From Xiphydria camelus (lineage: Eukaryota > Arthropoda > Insecta > Hymenoptera > Xiphydriidae): 64,000 nucleotides of DNA. Below are positions 54,446 to 64,000 of the stretch, piece by piece; the first letter of the stretch is position 1; every line of letters begins with the position of its first letter. The stretch spans positions 13,963,712-14,027,711 of the forward strand of contig OY783201.1 of assembly GCA_963678675.1 (NCBI GenBank), given 5' to 3'. Below the pieces are notes generated by a model. The model did not search any database. It saw only the letters and a list, made by a program, of their open reading frames with translations, and had not been told where the DNA came from. A program made the position numbers and the translations under genes.

Positions 54446-55092
54446 TATATAAAGGCATAATATAATTATGTCCAGGGAAATAAGACTTCCTCTGCCAAAT
54501 GAGAGACAGCAAGCTAAATTTTTTCAGAGACCTTCGTTTTGATGTTCTAATGAAGCACCAAAAAGTCTCATATGTTCACCCTTGTGCGTCTCGAGATATC
54601 GAAGGTCAAAGGTCATGAAAATCAGTTTTTTGCGAAAATCTCGCTTCCGGTTAGTCTGATGTCTTAAGAAGTTATAACGAAATTTACGTAAAACAGTATT
54701 CTCTACAAATTTGCTTCTATACATTTTTTTGTACAATCAACCGTTTTCGAGATATAGCGTGAAGAAGCGGGAGCGTGCATTTTTTTAATAGGTATTATAC
54801 TGCATGGTATACTGCGGAGCTATGACTATAAATGCACTTTTCTTAGTAGTTTTACTAAAAAATTGAATTCCCATTATTATTTCAGTTAAAAGTTTGTTCA
54901 TTTATAAAAGAAATTATAATAAATAATTAATAACAAAAAATACATCCTTTTTTCCGCACCACTTTTGAAGTAGAATGCAAGGCGCATTTTTTTTAGACAT
55001 GGTATCCCCGGTAGGCCTAATCCATGTTTTTGATATTAACAAAAGTTTCTGAACAGTAACCGATTCACGTCTTTCGCAATTGCCGGCGTGCT

Positions 55093-55765
55093 TTATGTTT
55101 CCTCTTCTTCGTCCTCGTCTTCTTCAGGTTCCTGAAGTAGTTCTACCAAAATATTGTCTTCATCATCACACGCTTCCGCTGTATCTAACTGCAAAATCTC
55201 TTCAGGCTCATGGCCACTGCAGTCTTTAATGTCTTGAAATTTTGAGGAAGGGTTCAGGCATGCCTGTCCGTGACACTGACCACAAACTTTGGAGCATGGT
55301 AGTCCTACATTTCTACATCCACACTGCGCACCACATCCTTTTTTACCATTACAGAAGATTGTGTTTAATAGTTCGTCCGCGGCAGGTGGCAGTAGTGTTG
55401 TTTTCGGCTCTAACATTTCGTTTTTTAAATCCCAATCCCATTCTTCGGGTTGTAGATTGTTTCCTAGCCAAATCTGTATTTGGTAGTAGACCCGGTAGAT
55501 ATGCTGTCGAGCTGCTTCACTGGTAGAGGTGGAAGAGATGACAATTTAACTGGTCTATTAAGTCGTGTTGATTTGATGAAACGGGTATACCTAAAGTTGT
55601 CAGTGTTTACTTCTTCTTTTAGAGCACTATACGTATGGCTAATAGAAAACGCTTTCCGTTTTCAAATAATGTATCTGGCGGGCAGTTTTCTTCTTGAAAT
55701 ATTTGAGCCGATTACAGAGAGCATCGATATTTTGCTGCACCTGTATTCTTCTGGGACTTCCTAAA
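55093..55765 (-). pseudogene. C-terminal remnant of a transposon-related protein with Cys-rich domain
   Basis: The minus-strand frame 55416-55093 reads LLNTIFCNGKKGCGAQCGC, then LPCSKVCGQCHGQACLN, a nine-or-more cysteine cluster like the CXC-type ends of repetitive insect proteins, followed by an acidic tail. The same frame continues upstream of the first ATG (YYQIQIWLGNN, PEEWDWDLKN). Further upstream, after frameshifts, comes FIKSTRLNRPVKLSSLPPL. I know this arrangement from high-copy insect ORFs whose element class I cannot name with certainty. It is broken and 5'-truncated. Confidence 0.6.
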
Positions 55766-57308
55766 ATAATTAGAAAAAACCCTATATAATTCAGCCCTGA
55801 CAAATACAATCTTATCGAGCTGTACCTTATCGAGGAGATCTTTCGACGTAATGGTTCCGAAATGTTTTTATGATGTTTTGCAACATTCGCGAATTTATCG
55901 AGAAATATATATTTCTAACATATATATACCTATATATATATACGGTAGTGGATCCATCGTTCGAAAGAAACCCCCTCGGGTTCGCATACAATTTGGAGTC
56001 CTTCTGGATAGAATTGAAGAGCAGCACGTTTATTTCTGTAACAAATTGTAAATAACACAATCTTATCCAGCATTTCACTATTTAAAATATACCGAACTTA
56101 CTCTACGTAGAAATTAAGAAACTATATTAATCTGAGTTAACCAATTCCATAGATAATAATTACAGAATTATTAAAAATGACAACGCATCTTGAATTTGAT
56201 TTACTTTAGCCTTTTCTTCATTCCTTGTAAAGAGTCGCGCATTGGTAGATTGGTAGATATATATAAGAGTCGGATAAGTTTGTATAAGTTTCCGTATTGA
56301 AAATGAATACGGTTCTGTACAGCTCGAATACATGTTGTATTGTTTTCGTCTTAAATCTCTATTAGGGCCATGAGTATAAAAAGCCGTATTTATTTTAACC
56401 CTTCGTCACTCGCTAGAAACTGACGACCTTAGGTGGTCGCATGGCAAGCGCTGAATCGCCGTACTAAATGGAGCACGCCGTTGCCATATTACCGGCTACT
56501 TTGCACTGAACGGGAGACAAATTTAAGTGCGTCGTGGCAACACTGTATCTCGAGCATTTGTCGGAGAGCTACTCGCACTGGGCGGCTTGGCGCCGCTTTT
56601 CCATTCGCTCGGACAATTGTCATTTGTTTTTAGTTGTGCAAGTGTGTGTAAATAGGTACCTTGCAAATTAGCAGCCATAATTCCAAACGTTTTCATATAA
56701 CTACTTCCACAGAAATCGCTCTTCACTGTGGCCGATATAAAACGCACCAGTTGTACGACCTTTTGCTATTCTATTTTACGCGAGATCTGCAACACAACTA
56801 ACAACAATTACGCGTGATTCACCACACTGTGTCACTCACTTGCGCATCATAACTACGTAGTATTAGTCACGATAATAATATAGATGCGCATATACCATTT
56901 TCCGATTTTTGCGCCGGACGCTCGTTCTTGATCGTGAGGACGCGTCCGGCTACCCTGAAATAGCTAATTATCCTTGACTACGCCAGGCATGCTTCATAAA
57001 AATGGCATGTTCAGAGTGTCGAACTGGACATACCCGGCAGAAGACTTGTCGGACAGTGTTACCGTTTGATTTCATAAATATTTTTCTTGCTTCGGGTAAA
57101 GAATCAGCTTGTTGGTCATCAATAAAAAAATTCGTAAATTTGACATGTTTGTTAATTAACATCTCGAAATCCCGGCGGAAACCAGACTTTTCGCAGATAA
57201 AAAAGCTGGCAGACTCGGCAAAATGAAGCTGCTCACAAAGTTTCAGAGAGGAGCGGTAATCATTTTTTTTCTTATGAGGGATTCATTACTAGAAGAGATG
57301 CCCGAAGT
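55766..57308. other. Sequence without recognisable genes
   Basis: AT-rich with an ATATAT stretch near 55920. Small frames at 56433-56747 and 56968-57226 do not resemble known proteins. CpG content rises around 56450-56620. Confidence 0.45.
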
Positions 57309-57325
57309 CCACGAGCCGACGTTGT

Positions 57326-57738
57326 TCGTTTTATTGAACGATCAAATGAGCCCGCCGGAGGCGGGCGAGATTCGATCGTGATTATACGAAGACGTCTCGT
57401 TCGAAGATGATTACTTGTAGTAGCGTCAGCTATGCCCAAATCCACAACTTCAGAGTACCAGAATTAAAATTTCCCGCGCTCGGCGCCACCGTCTTAGGCG
57501 TGGCACTCTGTACCTCATTATGTTTAGAGATAACCTGTTAAAAAATTTAACACAGTATTTTTTTTTTTTTTTTTTTATGATGATTACGGGTGAAGAGGGG
57601 AAACATAACTTTCTTGTTAATTAATTGATGTTTATAATTCTTACTACTTCCGGGTGGGAGGTAATCATCTTCGAACGAGACGTCTTCGTATAATCACGAT
57701 CGAATCTCGCCCGCCCCCGGCGGGCTCATTTGATCGTT
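57326..57738. repeat. Inverted repeat block related to the DIRS ends
   Basis: About 57331-57413 and 57657-57738 are inverted arms (GAACGATCAAATGAGCCCGC ... GAACGAGACGTCTTCG). Between them 57420-57518 matches, inverted, 62278-62376 near the right end of the DIRS element, and a poly-T run lies near 57557. It is probably a deleted or solo derivative beside the full element. Confidence 0.6.
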
Positions 57739-57918
57739 CAATTATACTACGACGTCTCGTTCTCAATGATTACTTGTAGATATTCAGAGTTTGTGTTCAA
57801 ATTTTTTCATCTATTTTATTGTTTTTAGTTTTCTATCAGCTTGTATGTATTTATTATTTTCATACAGACAAATCCAAACAAAGTAACGATGAAAGATGGA
57901 ATTATCAAACACTTATAT

Positions 57919-58930
57919 TTAAGTCTTAAGAACTGAAAGAGCAAAAGTATCATGTTCAACCTGAATTGGTCTATTGTAAAACTTATTAAACATATCTGAT
58001 CTCTTAGACCACCCAGCTGTGCGTCTAATAGTGTCAATGTCGACTCCCATGCTGAACGCCTTGGAGACCGCTGCGTGTTTGGCGCTATATGCTGAAAAAA
58101 TCTCCGTGTTTACACCAGCCTTCTTCAAAAAATTCTTTACCCAGTGAGACAGAGTCTGTGCTGTCACCGGTTTATGTGGTTTAAGCGTAGAGATGAATAA
58201 ATTTTTATGATCCCCTCTTAGTGGTTTTGTCAATTCAATGTACCTCAAGACAGCTCTGGATGCACATAAACTTTCATTATCTTTGAAGAAAGGTAGGACT
58301 AAGTTGGGTTGAACAGATCCTGGTTTGGAAGTCTTGATCAAAGATGGAATTCTTATTTCAATTTTTGATTCTGTAATTTTGATATCTTCAATATTGATTG
58401 ATGCCATTGTTTGCAACCGATGTGCGGTGGTGAGCACAAGTAGAGTAATTGTTTTTTCCGTTAATTCTTTTATTTTCAGCGGGCTTTTAGTAGATATCTT
58501 TTCCATATATGTCAATACCATATCTGCATTCCATGTGGTGTCATATTTTGGTTTCGTGGGTCGTTTTTTGAAAACACCACGCATAAATCGGGATATTAAT
58601 TTATCCCCCGAAAGTTGTTTTGAAGTTATCAGAGCTATCGCTGCTCTATCAGAGTTTAGTGTACCATACTTGGCACCCTCTTGGTACCGTTTAGTAAGGA
58701 ACTCAATTACCTTAGAGGTGTCTGTGTTAAACAACTCATATCTATTTTCTTTGGTGAAAAAATACCACTGCTTCAGTGAGCATTCATATTGCTTCATAGT
58801 AGCCGAAGAAATCGAGTCTGCCATAATGTGTGCTGCATCCTCAGTGAGTCCTTTATTTAAAAATGCTTGCCTGACAATTTCCCGGCCACCAATGAAAGTG
58901 TCCTCGCTAGTGGGTGTGTCTTTGTCCTAC
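57919..58930 (-). CDS. Tyrosine recombinase of the DIRS element
   Basis: Integrates the circular DNA copy. Numbered from the first ATG (58824): an N-terminal helical domain with WYFFTKEN and IEFLTKRYQEGAKYGTLN; the catalytic domain with R136 (TAHRLQT), a Lys-containing beta turn (LIKTSKPG), H250 (SAKHAAVS), W272 (TAGWSKRS) and Y283 (FNKFYNR), the nucleophile. The second Arg of the usual box is not at its common place. The frame is open upstream of the ATG to about 58930 (TFIGGREIVRQAFLNKGL), overlapping the end of the RNase H frame, as is common in DIRS elements. It is intact as far as I can see. Confidence 0.88.
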
Positions 58931-59930
58931 ACGGTGAAACCAGCAGATTTTTATTTGGTTTGAATATCAGTGGCAAACCTCTGAGCAGCAATTTAAATAG
59001 GGGATACCATGGTTGAGTCGGCCAGTATGGCACCATAACCACGCCTTCAGCTCTGTCGGTGATGAGTTTTTTTAATGTTGGTAGGATTAGTGCAAACGGG
59101 GGAAACGCGTATAGGTTTTCTCGTCTCCACGATACTGTGAAAGCGTCCACTTTGAAAACCTCTGGGTTGGGATACCTTGAGCAAAATCTACTGACCTTTT
59201 TATTCGCAAAAGTCGCAAATAAATCAATGCTAAATGGACCGAACCTACTATTGATTTGCTCGAATTTTTCGTCAGATATTTCCCACTCCGTATCAATGTT
59301 TGAGACCCTGGAAGCTTTATCTGCCTGAACATTATCCTGTGATGGGATATACGACGCATAAAGCCAGATATGTCGTTCTTCGCTCCATAACCATATCTGT
59401 CGAGCTAACTCACTGAGATTTGGAAACTGGACACCTCCCGTTTTGTTAATATAGGCGATAGCAGTCGTGTTATCCAATCTCAGGAGTACTTGGCAATTTT
59501 GTAAGTTAAAGGCGAAACTTTTCAAAGCAATAAATGCTGCTAGAAGCTCTAAGTAGTTTATGTGACGCTTTTTTTCTTCCTTATTCCACCAACCATTGGC
59601 TGATTGCTCATTACAGTAAGCACCCCATCCACTCAATGAGGCATCGGAAAAAATTTCGATCGCATAATTTGAATTGCGTATTGGGTTTACGCCTAACTGA
59701 CTGTGAATCATCCACCAGTCAAGATCCTCCTTCAACCTATCTTTTAACGACATTTTTGCTCCATAATTATCGTCACTAATAAGTAACGCAAGGAATTTTT
59801 CCCTTTCTAATCTTTTAGAATGTACAAGACCATAATCTACTGCAGGGCATGCAGCATTTAGAACCCCTAGCAACTGCGCGAAATCTCTAATCTTACACAC
59901 ACTTCCTACAGTAAATTCTCTCAATAGCAT
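58857..59930 (-). pseudogene. C-terminal part of the DIRS polyprotein: RT connection, RNase H and DIRS-specific domain
   Basis: After a run from the RT (SLIPAKTCKFLGFI just upstream), it reads RNase H with IFSDASLSGWGAY, NYLELLAAFIAL, LRLDNTTAIAYI and NVQADKASR carrying the acidic residues. A DIRS-typical segment follows (FSIDLFATFANKKVSRFCSR, then VVMVPYWPTQPWYPLF). This open stretch of 357 codons is intact, but it is separated from the RT start by the frameshift near 60137, so the gene as a whole is broken. Confidence 0.85.
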
Positions 59931-60132
59931 CTTTATTTGGTTTTTCTTTTTATCCGTAAGCTCAATAGTATAATCAGTGGAATTAATTATAAATCCCAGG
60001 AACTTACACGTTTTCGCTGGAATTAGTGAACTTTTTTCCTCATTTATAACAAAGCCAAGTTTTTCCAGTAAGCGTTTTGACTGTAATACATTATACTCGC
60101 AGTCTTTAAATTTTCTGGCAATAAAAAAGATA

Positions 60133-60714
60133 TCATAGATAAATAATTAAAAGAAAACCTCTTTCCCTCATAACGTTCACCACTGGTTTCATGATTTTTG
60201 TAAAAACATAAGGACTATAGCTTAATCCAAACGGGAGACATTTAAATTGATATATTTTATTGTTGAAAACGAAACGAAGATACTTCCTACTATTCTCATG
60301 GACCGGTACCGCAAAGTAGGCGTCTTTCAGGTCAAGTGTCGCCATAAAGGCGTCGCGAGTGACCAGATTTCTTACCGACCTAATATCCTCCATCTTAAAG
60401 TGAGGTGCATCAATAAATTTATTTAGCTTCTTCAAGTTTAATATGAATCTAAACGATCCATCTGGTTTTGGCACCAGAAAAACTGGCGAGAGAAACTGGT
60501 CCTCACATGACTCACACTCCTCGATCGCTTCTTTTTCTAATAAACTTTCAATTTCTGAACTCAATTGAGATAACTCCTTCTCATTCCAAAATTGCTGCTC
60601 AGGAGGTTTATGCTGCTGTGGACTATTCTTAAAAGGGATCACAAAACCCTTGACACAGTTTAATACATAACGGTCTGCTGATATTTTCTTCCACTCTTCA
60701 TAAAACCAACTCAA
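60133..60714 (-). pseudogene. Reverse transcriptase N-terminal part of the DIRS element
   Basis: Reads FLSPVFLVPKPDGSFRFILN, HFKMEDIRSVRNLV, ATLDLKDAYFAVPVH and FKCLPFGLSYSPYVFTKIM, the fingers and palm of an RT. The frame breaks at the catalytic box, where a small deletion shifts the frame just after the first residues of the (Y/F)xDD motif. It therefore cannot make active RT. Confidence 0.88.
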
Positions 60715-61680
60715 TCTGCCTGCTATATTTCTTACCTCCTCTATTTCTTGGTCGAACTCTTCGTTGATCGACCTTTCTCTCGACTGGATTGGCTCGATCG
60801 GTACTGAGTTCGTGGCTTGAACCTCAAGAACTGCCTCCTCTGGTAACCGCCCGTCTGCCTGTACTGCGCAGACGGGCCCTTCCAGTTTCCCTGCGACCGC
60901 TGGAGAGGTCTTTTGGCATTCTTGTCAGACGCCTTGAGAGTATGGCATGCACTTTTCTATTGTCTTTGCCTCTTTAATCTGTTCAGCCAGCTTATCTCCA
61001 TAAAGCCACTCACTTGGAGACAGCGAATCCACCAGGGGTTTAATGCTTTTCTTCATTAGCGGTGTAATAAACGACTTTCTTGCTTTTGATTGTTGGCGAA
61101 AAACATCAATCAATATTTTTCCAGTATCACTCAGGTACTCAATTAATTTTTTCTGATCCACTCCTTCCTCAGAGTCCTCAAGTAAGAGCGATACCGCAGC
61201 AGCTAGTGATACAATTGCCGTACCTACACATTCTTGCGTTACCGTGAAATGCTCATCTCGTTTCTTTGAGATGTCTGTCATTGCTGGAATTATTTCCATG
61301 TTGACTTTAGGGGGCTGCGTGTATAACTCGCCATTTCGAGAATACTTTTTTAGCAAAATTTTCATAGCCTCCTCTGGCAAACCTGTCCTCATAACCTCGT
61401 TCCAGCGAGTCACTATCTCCGGGTGTACCCCAATTGCATTCTCCCTAGAGGCAGTGGGATCATCACCCAATAAATCGAGAATTTCATCACCTATCGCATT
61501 TCCCTCCGGACTTTCTTCTGTAGAATCTTCGCCGTCGTCCAGTGGGACAACCTGTATCGGAATGTCCTTGTCACCGCCATCTTGTGTATCAGACGTTATC
61601 TTCGCTGGCACATTTCGTATTTCGTTTTCTTTATTAGAATCTGCCTCTGGAAAAAAGGAACTAACATTTGGATTGTTTGT
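60715..61680 (-). pseudogene. DIRS gag-like protein
   Basis: The main frame 61611-60925 (228 residues from MPAKITSD) is open upstream to about 61680. It has an acidic N-terminus, a helical core (EIVTRWNEVMRTGLPEEAMK, GVDQKKLIEYLSDTGKILID) and ARKSFITPLMKKSIKPLVDS...SPSEWLYGDKLAEQIKEAK, the pattern of DIRS gag. A shift near 60945 separates it from a basic, Gln/Arg-rich tail (GNWKGPSAQYRQTGGYQRRQ) in another frame that would bind nucleic acid. Confidence 0.75.
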
Positions 61681-61775
61681 TGATAAGGCAGTACGCTCGT
61701 GTGGAGCTGTGTTGATAAGGCAGTACGCTCGAGTGGAGCTGTGTTGATAAGACAGTACGCTCGTGTAGAGCTGTT
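61680..61775. repeat. 32-bp tandem triplication in the DIRS gag leader
   Basis: Three copies at 61680, 61712 and 61744 of GTTGATAAGGCAGTACGCTC + GTGTGGAGCTGT, with one or two changes each. It interrupts the gag frame. Confidence 0.9.
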
Positions 61776-61829
61776 TGAACTCATTGTTCTTTTATTTGAA
61801 TTAAATTGCCCTTATTGGGCCTGCCATAC

Positions 61830-62203
61830 TTGTATCATAATGCGCTTTTGCATTCAACTGACCCCCGTGGGTCTGCAAAATTCGTGTGGAAAAAATGCAT
61901 ACTGGCAGTAAATATTGCCCTTATTGGGTCTGCAAAATTCGTGTGGAATGATGCACTTCGCTTTTTCGTATAGATAAAGCAAAGAAATTCTATTTTACCT
62001 TTGGTAGTGGGATTGCCGTTAGCTTTCGCCTCTTCGCCTTTGTCGTTTTTGCCGATGAGATCGCCGATCAGAAAAGTGAGGTTATTCAGTTGTGACTGCA
62101 TTTTGTCAAGCCTCTCTTCAGTTTTTAGGCGTTTTTTGTCAGTATCTCTTGAGTGAGAACGGGACCCTTTCCTCTTCTTATCTTTTCCCATTTTGAACCG
62201 CAC
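61830..62203 (-). pseudogene. DIRS gag N-terminal piece followed by a short duplicated insert
   Basis: The frame from 62203 reads MGKDKKRKGSRSHSRDTDKK, then a coiled-coil-like DKMQSQLNNLTFLIGDLIG, a basic start suited to gag. After KANGNPTTKG it enters 70-bp duplicated sequence (61845-61975, twice AAAATTCGTGTGGAA...CCCTTATTGGG), which separates it from the main gag frame. Confidence 0.6.
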
Positions 62204-62419
62204 AAATATTTACTTTTAATAAATTTTGATTGCTGTGATACTCTTTTACGTTTGTGTCGTTGGGCACAACGAACAATAATGAGGTACAGAGTGCCACGCC
62301 TAAGACGGTGGCGCCGAGCGCGGGAAATTTTAATTCTGGTACTCTGAAGTTGTGGATTTGGGCATAGCTGACGCTACTACAAGTAATCATTGAGAACGAG
62401 ACGTCGTAGTATAATTTCA

Positions 62420-64000
62420 TCTATATCGAGATGGACGGTAAACGGTGGAAAGTACCCAACATCTTAGTAGGCAACAAAATAGATCGACGTAACGACCGCA
62501 ATACTTCACATGCTTATTCCCCGCTAGGCCATTTAACAGTTATTTACATAATATGATATATTTATTTTCAACAGGACAAGCTTTTGTTTCGTTTCGAAAT
62601 TCTTTCCACTTATAAAAATAGTAGTTTTGCCTCACCTTTCGAAAGTTCGTTAACCTTCTTCTTCTTCTCCTCCTTAAGGATAAGACTCTGATGATTCAAT
62701 CGGCTAGTTCGGCTCACGAAGATTTCCTGTGTGGATTTCTATGAAGAATACAGTGATTACCAGACGTTTAAACTTTCAAAAGATTTATTTAAAATGATTT
62801 TGTACAACGATATTCCTTCTTCCTACTATTCATATCAAAGTACTTGAATAAAATATCGTAACGTAGATAATTTCTATCGACTATATTTGACGCAGAACGG
62901 TTCTTGTAGACCGACGATAACGAAGCGATGCAGCCGCTTCTTCTAGGATCCCGTAATATCGACGAAGCGAATGCATTCTTCGCGAATTACGGGCGTACTA
63001 CGGGTACGTTTTCGTCGAAGTAATAAAGGCTCGTCTTGCTACGGTTACCACGGAGTGCGCGCGGCTATCAATTGAGTTTTGGCACAGGAGCACGTCGAAG
63101 ATCGACGATATCGGCAGTACAGAGATACTCCGCTAGATTTTTCGTAGGCAAATTTCAGGGCGAATAAACTCGCATGATTCAGAAGTTAGAGGCCTTCATA
63201 CAATTAACGACGAAGAATAAGAATAAGAATAAGCATTCTTTCGTAGAGCAATCTAATGGTTCAGTTATCTAATGATTTAATCATTTGTAGTGGTTCACGC
63301 TTCTATACTATCATTCCCAATATAATCATAACCTGAAAACGTCTAAAAGGAATTTAAACACGAGAAAGTGAAATCGGAAATTTTAATGCTTGTTATTTCA
63401 TATACAATTGAAGCTGCTGTATTAACCAGTTAAGGGGGTTAAGTATTTTAAAGCACCTAAAAATACCGGTTTTTTGAGGATTTTTGGGGACTATTTAAAG
63501 AAAACCTCATACATTGAAATTAATACTGTAGTTTAATAGAACTTTCAAAAAGATTTTGAAAATATCAAACAAATTTTAGACCCCATACGAGCCTATATAT
63601 TAGCCGGTTAAAAAATGCTTGCAGGAAATCCACCTCTGCCTTCCGTACACTCTACAGCTGCCAGGAAGCAATCTGGAACAAAGCCCCCAAAGCTAAATTA
63701 ATTTAAGTACTTGTAGTTTCCATGTGACACTAATATTTTTTTTAATTTTAATTTTTTTTATTTTTTTTGTCATTTTAAAGTAAAACTTTCCAAAAATAGC
63801 CATTTTTTGACAATTGAAAGCTGCTTACTTTTTTTCTAATATTTATTTAGGCATAAAATTAATGTCACATTGAAGGTATGGATAGTACAAAAGATATCCT
63901 AAAGTTTCATCAAATTTTATGGAACGGTTTTTGAGATATGATGTACGGAAACTCTAAAAAGTATGTTTTGAGATAATGAGGTTTTTTCTAAAATTCAGCC
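62420..64000. other. Terminal region without recognisable genes
   Basis: AT-rich with scattered short frames. A GC-richer part at about 62880-63130 contains ATCGACGA-like motifs but no coding frame or RNA I can identify. Confidence 0.5.

Larger units (their letters stand above)
57740..62416 (-). mobile_element. DIRS-type tyrosine-recombinase retrotransposon (degraded)
   Basis: 40-bp inverted terminal repeats at 57740-57779 (AATTATACTACGACGTCTCG...) and 62377-62416. Minus-strand order: gag, reverse transcriptase, RNase H, tyrosine recombinase. No LTRs or DDE integrase are present. Inverted ends plus a tyrosine recombinase place it with DIRS1-like elements. Frameshifts in gag and at the reverse transcriptase active site, plus inserted short repeats, show it is not autonomous. 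Confidence 0.88.

Overview
This is eukaryotic, almost certainly insect, DNA. Coding fragments read as arthropod proteins, genes are split by GT..AG introns, and several promoters pair a TATA box with a TCAGT-type initiator. The repeat load (Polinton, DIRS, non-LTR and LTR retroelements, many TA-flanked fold-back elements) would suit a hymenopteran such as an ant or wasp, but nothing here fixes the species. Most of the window is nested mobile DNA. Only two pieces look like ordinary host coding sequence: a small secreted-peptide gene at 35.2 kb and two minus-strand exons near 29.1-29.5 kb. || 0-18.4 kb: a fragment of a protein kinase D (PKD) gene carried in a repeat is split by a complete 13.9-kb Polinton/Maverick (2172-16056). 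The Polinton has AGT...ACT ends, 793-bp terminal inverted repeats and a 6-bp target duplication. It encodes protein-primed DNA polymerase B, an integrase with a chromodomain, a fibre-like coiled-coil protein, a DUF8207-type protein with a 78-residue glutamate run, a packaging ATPase, a phospholipase A2 virion protein, an adenain-like protease, penton-type and double-jelly-roll capsid proteins, and a C-terminal protein of unknown role. Replication and integration genes plus a full virion set make it virus-like. The polymerase frame carries three in-frame stops, so this copy is probably not autonomous. || 18.4-31 kb: an intron-retaining duplicate of the end of an ethanolamine kinase gene, then AT-rich DNA with fold-back elements, a 3' retroposon tail, a 2.5-kb element with inverted ends, and two spliced exons possibly from a Dscam-type receptor. 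|| 31-46.4 kb: a mosaic of repeats whose ends read CCCCGAYAGC and are flanked by TA. It holds two further PKD copies, a 2.8-kb solo-LTR-like unit with a 33-bp minisatellite, the secreted-peptide gene, and TA-site elements stacked end to end. || 46.4-52.8 kb: a tRNA-like element, a TATA promoter-like block with a 60-bp minisatellite, the second ethanolamine kinase copy, and two more fold-back elements. || 52.8-64 kb: a broken non-LTR reverse transcriptase, a cysteine-rich transposon protein remnant, and a DIRS-type tyrosine-recombinase retroelement (57740-62416) on the minus strand with gag, RT-RNase H and recombinase frames, disabled by frameshifts. The last 1.6 kb shows no recognisable gene. 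|| All calls come from reading the sequence; family names rest on motif recognition, not on searches.
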